Positions 16,286 to 25,746 of a DNA stretch of 64,000 nucleotides are shown piece after piece. Within the stretch, counting starts at the first letter, position 1; each line of letters begins with the position of its first letter. A program made the translations under genes and the position numbers. Location of the stretch: NCBI RefSeq assembly GCF_900156315.1, contig NZ_FTNI01000006.1:248001-312000 (forward strand), given 5' to 3'. This stretch comes from Microbispora rosea. GTDB lineage: Bacteria > Actinomycetota > Actinomycetes > Streptosporangiales > Streptosporangiaceae. A model generated the notes under the pieces. The model was not told where the DNA came from, did not search any database, and was given only the letters and a program-made list of their open reading frames with translations.

Positions 16286-18103
16286 ATGACGCCCGCTCAT
16301 CCGGCCGTTCACCACGGTGCTCGTTATGCCGCCGCACGCGGAAACACGGCCCGAACGCGGGATCCTGCCCTGCACCGGCAGATTCTGTTCCTGATCGTCG
16401 CGGGAGCGTTCGCCGTGCACGCCAGCGGGCTCGGCAACGGCTTCATCTATTTCGACGATCCCGAGGGCGTGGTGGACAACGTCTCCATCCGGGATTTCAG
16501 CACGACCAACATCGGCCACTGGTTCACCACGCCGCTGCAGTTCATGTACACGCCGCTGGTGTACGTGTCGTACGCGATCGACTATCTGTTCGGCCAGGGC
16601 GCGATCGGCATCTACCACTTTTCGAACCTGATGCTGCACCTGGCCAATGTGGTGCTGGTGTTCCTGCTGTTCCGCCGGCTCACCGAGCGCGCTTTCGTGG
16701 CCTGCTTCGTCGCGGGGGCGTTCGCGATCCATCCCGTGAACGTCGACACGGTCGCCTGGATCTCCGCCCGCAGCAACCTGCTGGCCACGCTCTTCTCCCT
16801 GGCCGCGATCCTGGTCTACCTGCGATATGTCAGGTCGCTGCGCCGGCAGCCGCTGGCCTGGTCCGTGGTCCTGTTCGGGCTGGCCGCGCTGTCCAAGTCG
16901 ACCGCCGTCGCGCTTCCCCTGGTGCTGTTCCTCGTGGACCACGTGCAGGGCCGCAGGCCAAGCCGGCGCCTGTTCCTGGAGAAGATCCCGTTCGCCGTCA
17001 TCGCCGCGGTCACGGTTCTCGTCGCGCTGAACGTGCGGCAGGACGTGATCCCCCCGCAGGGATACACCGTTGCCGACCGGATCCTCCTGACCTGCTCGGC
17101 GGTGGTCAACCACCTGGTGCAGGCGGTCTATCCGTTCCACCTGTCCCTCGCCTACGCCTACCCCCACAAGCCCTTCCCCTGGTACCTCTACGCTTTCCCG
17201 CTGGTGCTCGCAGCCGGGGGCGCCGCTTTGTGGCTGGTGAGGCCGGCGCGCAGAATCGTCGTCTTCGGGCTCGGGTTCTTTGCGGTCACCATCGCGCCGA
17301 CCCAGGCCGTGCTTCTCATCGACGGCTACCACGCGAACCGCTACGCGTACCTGCCGTATCTCGGCCTGTTCTTCATTTGCGGATATCTCGCGGACGCGGC
17401 GCTCCGGCACCGCGATCGCCGGCTGCGTGCCGGCGCGATCGGGGCGATGGCGGTTTTCGCGGTCCTCTTCACCACGCTGACCGTCATCCGGAACACGGCC
17501 TGGCGGAACACGGAAACCATCATGAGCGACGCCATCGCCAAAGAGCCGGGCGTCGCATTGGCGTACAGCAGCCGGGGCATCGCGAGATTCCGCGGCGGCG
17601 ACTACACCGGCGCCACAACGGATCTACAGCGCACCGAGGAACTCGACCCGGACTTCGTCCTGGCGCACCACTATCTCGGCCTGATCAAGTACTACAACGG
17701 CGACTACACCGGGGCGCTCGGCGAGCTCGACTACGAGGTGTCGCGGCTTCCGACCTTCGCGGTCGCCTACAGCGAGCGCGGCAAGACCAAAATCGCGCTG
17801 AAGGACTACTCGGGCGCGTACGCGGACCTTTCCACGGCCATCGCCTACGACCCGCAGCTGACAGAGGCCTACTACTCCCGCGGAGTGGCCGCGATCGGAC
17901 TGGGTGACCCGCGCGGCGCGATATCCGATCTGAACACGGCGATCGGGCTGATCCCCCAGTACGCCGACGCGTATCACCAGCGTGGAGTGGCCGAATCCCG
18001 GCTGGGTGACATCGGCGCCGCCTGCGCCGACTGGAACACGGCTATGTCGCTCGGCAGCCCGGACGCGAACACGTCCCTCGCCGAGAACCACTGCGGCGGT
18101 TGA
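16286..18103 (+). CDS. TMTC-like membrane glycosyltransferase with C-terminal TPRs
   Basis: A 605-aa protein. Residues 25-420 are a GT-C type membrane domain with about ten helices. An early luminal FDDPEG motif sits where GT-C enzymes carry their catalytic acid, and HPVNVDTVAWISARS matches TMTC/DUF1736 O-mannosyltransferases. Residues 425-600 form five tetratricopeptide repeats (repeating GDYTGA and similar turns). By family it would transfer a sugar from a lipid carrier to a protein outside the membrane. GGAGG at 16275-16279 supports ATG 16286. It stands alone, so the acceptor is unknown. Confidence 0.8.
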   Translation: MTPAHPAVHHGARYAAARGNTARTRDPALHRQILFLIVAGAFAVHASGLGNGFIYFDDPEGVVDNVSIRDFSTTNIGHWFTTPLQFMYTPLVYVSYAIDYLFGQGAIGIYHFSNLMLHLANVVLVFLLFRRLTERAFVACFVAGAFAIHPVNVDTVAWISARSNLLATLFSLAAILVYLRYVRSLRRQPLAWSVVLFGLAALSKSTAVALPLVLFLVDHVQGRRPSRRLFLEKIPFAVIAAVTVLVALNVRQDVIPPQGYTVADRILLTCSAVVNHLVQAVYPFHLSLAYAYPHKPFPWYLYAFPLVLAAGGAALWLVRPARRIVVFGLGFFAVTIAPTQAVLLIDGYHANRYAYLPYLGLFFICGYLADAALRHRDRRLRAGAIGAMAVFAVLFTTLTVIRNTAWRNTETIMSDAIAKEPGVALAYSSRGIARFRGGDYTGATTDLQRTEELDPDFVLAHHYLGLIKYYNGDYTGALGELDYEVSRLPTFAVAYSERGKTKIALKDYSGAYADLSTAIAYDPQLTEAYYSRGVAAIGLGDPRGAISDLNTAIGLIPQYADAYHQRGVAESRLGDIGAACADWNTAMSLGSPDANTSLAENHCGG

Positions 18104-18129
18104 CCGGATCACCCCGGGGCGGACTCCGC

Positions 18130-18160
18130 TTGACCTTGACACAGTGGCAGGGTCTTCACT
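18130..18160 (+). promoter_or_regulatory. MerR-type promoter with 19-bp spacer and dyad operator
   Basis: TTGACC at 18130-18135 is separated by 19 bases from TTCACT at 18155-18160. The over-long spacer is the hallmark of MerR-activated promoters. Most of the spacer is an imperfect dyad between GACCTTG (from 18132) and its partner ending GGTC at 18154. The MerR-family gene at 18860 lies in the operon driven by this promoter, so autoregulation is expected. Confidence 0.8.
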
Positions 18161-18184
18161 GTGGCCGAGGAGGTGGCGGTCACG

Positions 18185-18853
18185 ATGACCATGCCGGAAG
18201 ACGACACGAACACGTTGCGCGCTCTTCGAGGATTGGAGGACGGCAACTCGTCGGTGCGGCTCAAGGCGGTACTGGCGGTCGGCACGAACCCGGACCCGCG
18301 GTTCATCGACAAGCTCATCGAACGATGCGCGATCGAGCCGGATTTCTACGTGCGCGACATGCTCACGTGGGCGCTCACCCGCCACTCGTCGTCGATGACG
18401 GTTCCGAAGCTTGTGGACGAACTTCGTTCGGAGCGTGCGCAGGCGCGGAGCCAGGCGTTGCACACGCTGTCCAAGATCGGAGATCGGCGGGCGTGGCCCG
18501 CGATCACACGGGCGCTGCTGACCGACGCCGACGACGAGGTGGCGCGGAGCGCCTGGCGGGCAGCGGTCGTACTCGTGCCCGAGGAGGAAGAATCCGAATT
18601 GGCCGAGGTGCTGGCGGCACAGCTCGGACGCGGCGAGCGTGAGACGCAGTTGAGCCTGAGCCGGGCGCTTATCGGGCTCGGTGAGGTGGTCGTGCCGTTC
18701 CTGCGCGGCGCGATGCAGAATCAAGACCCTCGCGTGCGTCGGCACGCGATCGCCACGGAACGGCTGCTACGCGATCCGGATGCGGGATTCGAGTTCGCGA
18801 TCGAGGAGGCGAAGCGCGTCGCGGTCCTCGGCACGGCCGGCCAGGAGGGGTGA
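18185..18853 (+). CDS. HEAT-repeat protein
   Basis: A 222-aa all-helical protein made of HEAT-like repeats, e.g. NSSVRLKAVLAVG, DFYVRDMLTWAL, RAQARSQALHTLSKIGD, and DDEVARSAWRAAVVL. No catalytic residues or membrane segments, so it is a cytosolic protein-protein interaction scaffold. ATG 18185 was chosen because GAGGAGG is at 18167-18173 and the GTG at 18161 would lie upstream of the transcription start predicted from the MerR-type promoter. It is followed after 6 bases by the MerR-HEAT regulator; the two probably interact. Confidence 0.8.
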   Translation: MTMPEDDTNTLRALRGLEDGNSSVRLKAVLAVGTNPDPRFIDKLIERCAIEPDFYVRDMLTWALTRHSSSMTVPKLVDELRSERAQARSQALHTLSKIGDRRAWPAITRALLTDADDEVARSAWRAAVVLVPEEEESELAEVLAAQLGRGERETQLSLSRALIGLGEVVVPFLRGAMQNQDPRVRRHAIATERLLRDPDAGFEFAIEEAKRVAVLGTAGQEG

Positions 18854-18859
18854 CAGGCG

Positions 18860-19864
18860 GTGTTGATCGGTGAGGTGGCGAGACGGTCCGGGGTCAGCGC
18901 CCGCATGCTCAGGCATTACGAATCGCTCGGCCTGGTGCGGCCGACCGGTCGCAATGAGGCCGGCTATCGGGAGTACTCCAGCGAGGACATCCGGCGGATC
19001 TTCCATATCGAGAGCCTGCGGTCGTTGGGGCTGTCGCTGCGTGAAGTCGGGCGTGCGCTGGACGATCCCGGCTTCACGCCCTCGGAACTCGTCGACGACC
19101 TCATCAGCCGTACGCGGGAACGCATCGCGGCCGAGACGGAGCTGCTCACGCGGCTGCGCCGGATCGGTGCCGCGGAACCCACCGGGTGGGAGGACGTTCT
19201 CCGGATCGTGGCGCTCCTCCAGGCCCTGGGATCGGAGAGCGCCGGCAAGCGCCAGCACGCGGCCCTGTCCTCGGCCGAGGAGGTTTCGGCGCCCGTGGAA
19301 GCTCTGGTCGAGGCGGCGTTGAGTGAGACGGACCCGAACGTCGCCGGAACCCTTCGATGGGCTCTGGCGCGATCGGGCGAGGGCGTGGTGGCGCTACTGG
19401 CGGAGGGCCTCGGCTCACCCGTGGCCGAGGTGCGCAAACGTGCCGTCCAGTCCGTCGCCGAGATCGCGGGCGATTCGGCGACCGCACTCCTGCGGGACGC
19501 TCTCACGAACTCCGACGTCGTGGTCCGCAGGTGTGCGGCTCTGGCGCTGGGGGCACGCGGAGTCGCCGGCGCGGTCCCGACGCTCATCGACATGATCGTC
19601 GAGGGCGCGAACGACGTCGACGCGGCCGATGCGCTGAGCGCGCTGGCGGCCGATCCCGCGCTGGCGGATCAGATCGCCACCGGGCTCGTCGGCCGCCTCG
19701 CCAAGGGCGGCGTCGAATCGTCCGCACGCCGGCGGCTGACACAGGCGCTCGCGGACATCCCGGGGGTCACGACCTCACGAGCCCTGGCGGACCTGTCGAA
19801 CGACGACGACCGTGCCGTCGCGCTCACCGCGACATACCTGCTCACGCTGCGCGGCACGCAATGA
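18860..19864 (+). CDS. MerR-family regulator fused to HEAT repeats
   Basis: A 334-aa protein. Residues 1-70 are a MerR winged helix: IGEVARRSGVSARMLRHYE, LGLVRPTGRNEAGYR, then the usual coiled-coil dimerisation helix. The small effector domain of normal MerR proteins is replaced by about 200 residues of HEAT repeats (DPNVAGTLRWALA, AEVRKRAVQSVAEIA, VVVRRCAALALG, DDRAVALTATYLL). GTG 18860 follows AGGAGGGG. It would twist the 19-bp-spacer promoter at 18130. The effector is probably another protein rather than a metal or small molecule (inference). Confidence 0.9.
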   Translation: MLIGEVARRSGVSARMLRHYESLGLVRPTGRNEAGYREYSSEDIRRIFHIESLRSLGLSLREVGRALDDPGFTPSELVDDLISRTRERIAAETELLTRLRRIGAAEPTGWEDVLRIVALLQALGSESAGKRQHAALSSAEEVSAPVEALVEAALSETDPNVAGTLRWALARSGEGVVALLAEGLGSPVAEVRKRAVQSVAEIAGDSATALLRDALTNSDVVVRRCAALALGARGVAGAVPTLIDMIVEGANDVDAADALSALAADPALADQIATGLVGRLAKGGVESSARRRLTQALADIPGVTTSRALADLSNDDDRAVALTATYLLTLRGTQ

Positions 19865-19867
19865 CGG

Positions 19868-20043
19868 ATCTTGTCTGGGGACCCGTGGAACAGAGGGAAG
19901 GTGTTGTTGTCCCACGCGTCCGCGACCTCGTTGATCGTTCGCCGGTCGTACGTCCGTGCGTCTGCCGAGGCCTCCGCGATCTGTACGAGCGACCTGTCCA
20001 GCAAGGATCCCAGGGCGCCCAGTGCCGTTCCCCTTCTGATCAT
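19868..20043 (-). other. Possible gene remnant between MerR-HEAT and MFS genes
   Basis: The 175-base gap reads on the minus strand as IRRGTALGALGSLLDRSL, then IAEASADARTY, then INEVADAWDNNTFPLF. This has plausible protein composition and codon use but no stop before it runs antisense into the MerR-HEAT gene. I do not recognise it. It may be a truncated gene; otherwise the gap holds nothing clear. Confidence 0.3.
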
Positions 20044-21323
20044 CTTTTGCCGGTGTACCGATGAAGGACCGGTTCAGGGCGGGGGGTGGGGAAGTCGCGT
20101 AGGGGGCGGAACGGGCTGAGCAGCAGGATCGCGACCGAGAGGAGCTGGATGACGGCCATCAGGATCATGGTCTCACGTACGCCGATCGCGTCTCCGAGCA
20201 GTCCGCCGAGCAGCCCGCCGAGGGGGATCGCGCCGTAGTTCAGGGCCGAGGTGCTCGCGGTGATCCGTCCGAACATGCCGGCTGGGCAGTAGTGCTGGCG
20301 GAAGGTGCTCGTCAGGATGTTCGAGGCCACGATGCCGAGGCCGGTGCCGAAGCCCGCGGCGCCGAACAGCACCAGACCCGCGCCGCCGGTGCCGATCGGC
20401 CCGAGCAGAGCCATCGGTGCGGCGAGCGCCTCGCACAGCAGGAACCCCCGCGCCGTTCCGAACCGCGTGGCCATCCGGCCGGACAGTGCGGCGCCGAACA
20501 GCCCGCCCGAGCTCGCCACCGCCAGCACGACGCCCACCTGTCCCGCGCCCGCGCCGAGATCCCGGGTGAGAAACACGATCTGGATCGACGAGTAGCCCAT
20601 CAAGGCGATGTTGGACATCGCGCTGAAGGCGGTGAGCGTGCGCAGGTACGGATCGTGCGCGACGAACCGTAGCCCGTCGCCGATCTCCGCGCGCAGCCGC
20701 CGTTTCGCGTCGGTCTCCCGGCGGGTCTCGCGCGTGCGCACCGAACGCAGGCACACCACGGCGATCGCGAAGCTGGCCGCGTCGGCCAGCACGCCGCTGA
20801 CCGCGCCGAACCACTGCGCGAGCAGCCCCGCCAGCCCGGGGCCGGCGATCTGCGCGGCCGATTCGCTGCCCTGGAGCTTGGCGTTGGCGTCCAGCAGCCG
20901 CTCACGCTCGACCAGGACGGGCAGGTAGGCCCGGTAGGCGAGGGTGAAGAACACCTTCGCCGCGCCGGCGGTCGTCGCCGCCACGAGCAGGTGCGTCGTC
21001 GTCAGCACGCCGAGCCATGCCACGATCGGCACGCTCGCGAACACCACCGTCGACACGGTGTTGCACACCAGCATCACCGGCCGTTTCGGCATCCGGTCCA
21101 CCCACGCGCCCGCGGGCAGCCCGACCAGCAGCCACGGCAGCCACGCGGCCGCGGTCAGCAGCCCGACCGTCAGGGGGCCTGCGTGCAGTGTCACGACGGC
21201 GACCAGCGGAAGCGCGATGCCGCCGACGGAACTGCCGAGCGTGCTCGTCGTCTCGCCGATCCACAACAGCCGGAAGTCGCGAGTCGCCGGCAGCCCGCCG
21301 CGTACGTCCGGAGTGGTGGTCAC
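20040..21323 (-). CDS. MFS transporter (drug-efflux type)
   Basis: A 427-aa major facilitator protein with 12 hydrophobic segments. The start region has DFRLLWIGETTSTLGSSV and the loop-2 motif WVDRMPKRPVMLV, a form typical of MFS_3/EntS-like exporters. The second half has a GRMATRFGTARGF loop. GTG 21323 overlaps the TGA of the upstream ArsR-type gene (GTGA), so the two are translationally coupled and the regulator probably senses an exported compound. The substrate is unknown. Confidence 0.92.
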   Translation of the reverse strand: MTTTPDVRGGLPATRDFRLLWIGETTSTLGSSVGGIALPLVAVVTLHAGPLTVGLLTAAAWLPWLLVGLPAGAWVDRMPKRPVMLVCNTVSTVVFASVPIVAWLGVLTTTHLLVAATTAGAAKVFFTLAYRAYLPVLVERERLLDANAKLQGSESAAQIAGPGLAGLLAQWFGAVSGVLADAASFAIAVVCLRSVRTRETRRETDAKRRLRAEIGDGLRFVAHDPYLRTLTAFSAMSNIALMGYSSIQIVFLTRDLGAGAGQVGVVLAVASSGGLFGAALSGRMATRFGTARGFLLCEALAAPMALLGPIGTGGAGLVLFGAAGFGTGLGIVASNILTSTFRQHYCPAGMFGRITASTSALNYGAIPLGGLLGGLLGDAIGVRETMILMAVIQLLSVAILLLSPFRPLRDFPTPRPEPVLHRYTGKR

Positions 21324-21883
21324 GGCCGGCCCGGCACGGCGCGGACGGTGAGGAAGACCAGATTGCGTTCTTCCCCGTCGTCGGGGATCTCCCGGTCGGC
21401 CAGCGAGGAGAAGAGGGCGAAGATCTTCTCCTCCAACTCGGCGAGCTCGGCGACCGACAGCCTCGCCCAGTGGTCGGTGGTGAACGCCGCGCGCCGCCAC
21501 GCCTCCGGATAGCCGTCGCGCTCGGCGAACCACTGCCGTACGAGCGCGGTCTGCCGGTCGAGGACGAGGGATTCCGCCGCCGCGGCCACGGGATCGTCGG
21601 GGAAGTCCGACGCCGACCAGCTGAGGACGTCCGGCGACCTGCGCCACCAGCGCTCCCGGCGGTCGCGCGCGAGCTCGGGCACCTCCTCGACGAGTTCGCT
21701 CGCGGCGAGGACCTTCAGGTGATGGCTGATGTTGCCGACGGCCTGCCCGGTCCTGCCGGCGAGCACCGACGCCGTCGAGGGCCCGTCCACCCGCAGGATG
21801 TCGAGCAGCCGCCGGCGCAGCGGGTGGGACATCGCGGCCAGCACCTTCGAGTCGCGCACTTCACGCGTCGGACGATCGCTCAC
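21320..21883 (-). CDS. ArsR-type winged-helix regulator
   Basis: A 187-aa regulator. The N-terminal winged helix (about 10-85) has SHPLRRRLLDILRV and the recognition-helix region GQAVGNISHHLKVL. The C-terminal half is helical with WFAERDGYPEAWRRAAF, probably the ligand and dimer domain. No metal-binding Cys pair is present, so a small-molecule sensor is likely. GTG 21883 sits six bases after a TAGGGT -10 element, hence probably leaderless. It overlaps and co-expresses the MFS exporter. Confidence 0.9.
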   Translation of the reverse strand: MSDRPTREVRDSKVLAAMSHPLRRRLLDILRVDGPSTASVLAGRTGQAVGNISHHLKVLAASELVEEVPELARDRRERWWRRSPDVLSWSASDFPDDPVAAAAESLVLDRQTALVRQWFAERDGYPEAWRRAAFTTDHWARLSVAELAELEEKIFALFSSLADREIPDDGEERNLVFLTVRAVPGRP

Positions 21884-21889
21884 CCGCTC

Positions 21890-21928
21890 ACCCTAGACAT
21901 ACAAGAGTTATTGTGCAATGGCTCTTGT
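21890..21928 (-). promoter_or_regulatory. Promoter and operator of the ArsR-type/MFS operon
   Basis: On the minus strand TTGCAC (21918-21913), 17 bases, then TAGGGT (21895-21890) make a good sigma-A promoter, and the start codon follows after six bases. A dyad at 21901-21928 covers the -35: the left arm ACAAGAGTTATTG matches the reverse complement of the right arm at 11 of 13 positions, with a 2-base centre. Binding there would block RNA polymerase. Confidence 0.75.
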
Positions 21929-22093
21929 GCATCTGGGCGCCCTGTCGCGTGGCCACCTGGACACGCCGCGTTCGCACGTGGTGGGGGACGCACGCGAGCC
22001 GTCTTTTGCCAAGGCAAGGCCCTACGGGAACCACGAGAAAACCACTCTTTGCGTAGGTTGAATACCCGAGATTCGACGTATCGAGGGCGCCCT

Positions 22094-22531
22094 ATGGCTA
22101 CTTTCTGGGACCTCAAGCACTGGTTGACCGACGCGATCAACATGCACGACATCCGGGGAATACTCTCCTGCTACAGCCCCAACGCCGTGTATGTGACGCC
22201 GTCAGGCGTGGCGGAAGGCCACGAGCAGATCGCCTGGATGTACCAGCAGTTCTTCACGGCCTTTCCGGATTTCCATGTGACGGCCTGGTTCGAGCTCGGC
22301 GACTGTGAGAACCCCGCCGTCACGGAGTGGACCTATACCGGCACCCATAAAGGTCCATTCCTGTTGCCGGACGGGCGCGAGATAGAGGGAACGGGCCGTC
22401 ACATCGCCCTGCGCGCCACCTGCTCGACCTTCGTCAGGGACGACAAGATCGTCACCCACCGCGAATACTTCGACCAGCTGGAGCTCTACAGCCAGCTCGG
22501 CTTCGGGCTGACGAAGATCGAGCACAGGTGA
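22094..22531 (+). CDS. SnoaL-like/NTF2-fold protein
   Basis: A 145-aa single-domain NTF2-fold protein of the SnoaL-like polyketide cyclase class. Typical segments: YSPNAVYVTPSGVAEGHEQI, FPDFHVTAWFELGD, EWTYTGTHKGPF, and VRDDKIVTHREYFD. These define the conical pocket; no specific catalytic residue can be assigned. ATG 22094 follows GAGGG. It stands alone with a hairpin terminator just after the stop. Possible roles range from isomerase to ligand binding. Confidence 0.85.
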   Translation: MATFWDLKHWLTDAINMHDIRGILSCYSPNAVYVTPSGVAEGHEQIAWMYQQFFTAFPDFHVTAWFELGDCENPAVTEWTYTGTHKGPFLLPDGREIEGTGRHIALRATCSTFVRDDKIVTHREYFDQLELYSQLGFGLTKIEHR

Positions 22532-22535
22532 CCTC

Positions 22536-22561
22536 GGCCGGGAGGCGTCGTCCTCCCGGCC
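22536..22561. terminator. Bidirectional hairpin terminator
   Basis: GGCCGGGAGG (22536-22545) and CCTCCCGGCC (22552-22561) form a perfect 10-bp stem with a 6-base loop, five bases after the SnoaL-like stop and before the convergent pntB end. Confidence 0.75.
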
Positions 22562-22593
22562 CGGATCGTCGTCCGCCGGCAGGCGGTCCCGTG

Positions 22594-24000
22594 TCAGAGC
22601 GCGGCGACGATCTCCTCGACGCGCTGCCGGGCGTCGCCGAAGAGCATCCTGCTGTTGTCCCGGAAGAACAGGGGGTTCTGCACCCCGGCGTAGCCCGTGG
22701 CCATCGACCGTTTGAAGACGATCACGTTCTCCGCCTCCCACACGCGCAGGACGGGCATCCCGGCGATGGGGCTGCCCGGGTCCTCGACGGCCCCGGGGTT
22801 GACCGTGTCGTTGGCGCCGATGACGAGGACGACCGACGTGGTGGCGAAATCGTCGTTGATCTCGTCCATCTCGAGGACGATGTCGTACGGCACCTTGGCC
22901 TCGGCGAGCAGGACGTTCATGTGACCGGGCAGGCGGCCGGCGACCGGGTGGATGCCGAAGCGCACCTCGACGCCGCGCTCCCGCAGCCTGCGGGTGAGTT
23001 CGGCGACCGGATACTGCGCCTGCGCGACCGCCATGCCGTACCCGGGGGTGATGACGACGGACTTGGCCTCCGTGAGCAGGTCGGCGGTCTCGACGGCGGT
23101 GATCTCCCTGTGCTCGCCGTAGTCGTGGTCGCCGCCGGGGCCCGCCTCGATGCCGAAACCCCCGGCGATCACGGAGATGAACGACCGGTTCATCGCCTGG
23201 CACATCACGTACGACAGGTAGGCGCCGGACGAGCCGACGAGGGCGCCGGTGACGATCAGCAGGTTGTTGTCGAGCAGGAACCCGGACGCCGCGGCCGCCC
23301 ACCCGGAGTAGCTGTTGAGCATCGAGACGACGACGGGCATGTCACCGCCGCCGATGGAGGCGACCAGGTGCCAGCCGAGCAGCAGCGCCACGGCGGTCAG
23401 CGCGACGAGCAGCCCGAGGTTCGGGGAGACCACGAAGAGCACGGTCAGGACCGCGAACGCCGCGAGCGCGCCCAGGTTCAGGGAGTTCTTGCCCGGCAGC
23501 ATCATCGGGCGGGAGTCGATCCGGGCCGACAGCTTGAGGAACGCGACGATCGACCCGGTGAAGGTGAGCGCTCCGATGAACACGCCGATGGACACCTCGG
23601 CGTGGTGGACGCCCAGCAGCGAGCCGGACACCTCCGCCTGCGCCCCGCCCCCGTTCTCGACCTCCAGGAAGCCGTTCCACCCGACCAGTACGGCGGCGAG
23701 ACCGACGAAGCTGTGCAGGATGGCGATGAGCTCCGGCATGGCGGTCATCTCGACGATCCGGGCCCGCCAGAGCCCGACGGCGGCGCCGATCGCCATCGCG
23801 ACCAGGAGCAGGACCACCGCGAGCGTTCCGCTGCCGTCGGCGGTGAGGACGACCGTCGCGGCCAGCGCGATGACCATGCCGGAGATGCCCAGGACGACGC
23901 CGGAGCGGGCGGTCTCGTGCTTGGACAGGCCGGCGAGGCTGAGGATGAACAGGAGGGCGGCGACGATGTAGGCGGCCTGCGCGGCCGTGGAGAGGGTCAC
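22594..24000 (-). CDS. pntB: NAD(P) transhydrogenase subunit beta
   Basis: A 468-aa membrane subunit of proton-translocating transhydrogenase (NADH + NADP+ to NAD+ + NADPH, driven by proton entry). About nine membrane helices (dII, residues 1-260) precede the NADP(H)-binding dIII domain, with [16 protein letters not shown] and a [10 protein letters not shown] motif near the C-terminus, as in known PntB. ATG 24000 lies two bases after the pntA stop, so the genes form one operon. A hairpin terminator is at 22536-22561. Confidence 0.96.
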   Translation of the reverse strand: MTLSTAAQAAYIVAALLFILSLAGLSKHETARSGVVLGISGMVIALAATVVLTADGSGTLAVVLLLVAMAIGAAVGLWRARIVEMTAMPELIAILHSFVGLAAVLVGWNGFLEVENGGGAQAEVSGSLLGVHHAEVSIGVFIGALTFTGSIVAFLKLSARIDSRPMMLPGKNSLNLGALAAFAVLTVLFVVSPNLGLLVALTAVALLLGWHLVASIGGGDMPVVVSMLNSYSGWAAAASGFLLDNNLLIVTGALVGSSGAYLSYVMCQAMNRSFISVIAGGFGIEAGPGGDHDYGEHREITAVETADLLTEAKSVVITPGYGMAVAQAQYPVAELTRRLRERGVEVRFGIHPVAGRLPGHMNVLLAEAKVPYDIVLEMDEINDDFATTSVVLVIGANDTVNPGAVEDPGSPIAGMPVLRVWEAENVIVFKRSMATGYAGVQNPLFFRDNSRMLFGDARQRVEEIVAAL

Positions 24001-24002
24001 GG

Positions 24003-25574
24003 TCAGCTCCTCGTGAACATGCCGAGCATGCGCCGGGTAACGGCGAAGCCGCCGACGATGTTGATGCTCGCCAGCAGGATGGCGACGAATGACAGGACGG
24101 CGACGACCGCGCCACCCTGGCCGATCTGGAGCAGCGCGCCGACCACGATGATCCCGGAGATGGCGTTGGTGATCGACATCAACGGCGTGTGCAGCGCGTG
24201 GTGGACGTTGCCGATCACGTAGTAGCCGATCACGATCGACAGGACGAAGACGGTGACGTGCTCGATCAGCGCGTTCGGCGAGAAGGCGGTCAGGAGGAAC
24301 AGCGCGACGGCGACGGCGGCGGTGACCAGATGGCGTCGCCGTCCGGGCGGCGAGGGCGGTCGCCCGGCGGGAGCCGCCGCCGTTTCCCGCACCGGGGCGG
24401 AGGCGGCGCTCCCGGCGGGGGCGGTGGGCGCCGCGCTCACCGGCACGGGCGGCGGCGGCCAGGTCTTCTCGCCGTCGCGGACGACGGTCATCGCGCGCTG
24501 CACGACGTCGTCGAAGTCCAGCACGAGCCGGCCGTCCTCGCCGGGGGTGAGCAGCTTCATGAGGTTGACGACGTTGGTGCCGTAGAGCTGCGAGGCCTGC
24601 GCCGGCAGCCGCCCCGCGAGGTCGGTGTAGCCGATGATGGTCACGCCGTTCTCGGTGACGACCGCCTCCCCGGGCCGGGTGCCCTCGACGTTCCCGCCCT
24701 GCGCGGCGGCCATGTCGACGATGACGCTGCCCGGGCGCATGCGCGCCACGTGCCCGGCCGTGAGCAGCCGGGGGGCGGGACGCCCGGGGATCAGGGCGGT
24801 GGTGACGACGATGTCCACGTCGGCGGCCTGCTCGGCGTACATCTCGGCGGCGCGGCGGTCGTAGTCCCGGGAGGTCTCCCGGGCGTACCCGTCCGTGCTC
24901 GCCGCCTGGGCGACACCGACGTCGAGGAACTCCGCGCCCAGCGACCGCACCTGCTCGGCGACCTCGGGACGGGGGTCGGTCGCCCGCACGACCGCGCCCA
25001 GGCTGGTCGCCGTGGCGACGGCCGCCAGCCCCGCCACGCCCGCGCCCGCCACCAGGACCTTGGCCGGGGGGACCTTCCCCGCCGCGGTCACCTGGCCGGT
25101 GAAGAACCGCCCGAACGCGTGCGCCGCCTCGATGACGGCGCGATAACCGGCGATGTTCGCCATCGAGCTCAGCACGTCGAGCGACTGCGCACGGGAGACG
25201 CGCGGCACGGCGTCCATCGCGAGCACGGTGATCGGCCGTCGCGCGAGCGCGTCGACCAGGTCGGCGTCGGCCGCCGGGCCGATCAGGGAGACGAGCGTGG
25301 ATCCGTCGTGCAGCGCCGCGATCTCGTCCGCCGACGGCGCGTTCACCTTGAGCACGACGTCGGCGTCCCAGGTCTCCTCGCGGCCGGCGATCCGCGCCCC
25401 GGCTGTGGCGTACGCGTCGTCGGTGAAGCCCGACCGTCTGCCCGCGCCCGATTCGACGATCACCTCGTAGCCGAGCGAGACCAGCTGCGGGACGGTCGCC
25501 GGGGTGGCCGCCACGCGCGTCTCGCCCGGCGTCGATTCGGCGACCACGCCCAGGCGTTGCGCTGAGTGACTCAT
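24003..25574 (-). CDS. pntA: NAD(P) transhydrogenase subunit alpha (full-length)
   Basis: A 523-aa protein. The N-terminal dI domain binds NAD(H): [20 protein letters not shown], then [21 protein letters not shown], and the [13 protein letters not shown] loop. A Pro/Ala-rich linker (about 385-415) leads to four membrane helices of dII. Both alpha domains are in one polypeptide, as in E. coli, rather than split into two genes as in several other bacteria. ATG 25574 was chosen at the conserved N-terminus; longer in-frame extensions lack coding character. It supplies NADPH together with pntB. Confidence 0.95.
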   Translation of the reverse strand: MSHSAQRLGVVAESTPGETRVAATPATVPQLVSLGYEVIVESGAGRRSGFTDDAYATAGARIAGREETWDADVVLKVNAPSADEIAALHDGSTLVSLIGPAADADLVDALARRPITVLAMDAVPRVSRAQSLDVLSSMANIAGYRAVIEAAHAFGRFFTGQVTAAGKVPPAKVLVAGAGVAGLAAVATATSLGAVVRATDPRPEVAEQVRSLGAEFLDVGVAQAASTDGYARETSRDYDRRAAEMYAEQAADVDIVVTTALIPGRPAPRLLTAGHVARMRPGSVIVDMAAAQGGNVEGTRPGEAVVTENGVTIIGYTDLAGRLPAQASQLYGTNVVNLMKLLTPGEDGRLVLDFDDVVQRAMTVVRDGEKTWPPPPVPVSAAPTAPAGSAASAPVRETAAAPAGRPPSPPGRRRHLVTAAVAVALFLLTAFSPNALIEHVTVFVLSIVIGYYVIGNVHHALHTPLMSITNAISGIIVVGALLQIGQGGAVVAVLSFVAILLASINIVGGFAVTRRMLGMFTRS

Positions 25575-25728
25575 CACGGTCCTTTCTGTCGGACGGGTCG
25601 GGTTGGCCGACCCTGCGGTCGCCGCCGTCCTCCGCTCACTCGTGGGTCGCGGTGGTATGGAACGGCGGCATGCCACGCGCCGCCGTACGGGCGGCGGTGA
25701 AAGGGATGCATGCGATTTGACGTGAATA

Positions 25729-25746
25729 TCGGGAAAATTGTCCCGA
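25729..25746. promoter_or_regulatory. Inverted repeat upstream of pntAB
   Basis: TCGGGA (25729-25734) and TCCCGA (25741-25746) are a perfect inverted repeat with an AT-rich 6-base spacer, in a locally AT-rich patch 155 bases upstream of pntA. It may be a regulator site for pntAB or for the rightward gene. No regulator can be assigned. Confidence 0.35.
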
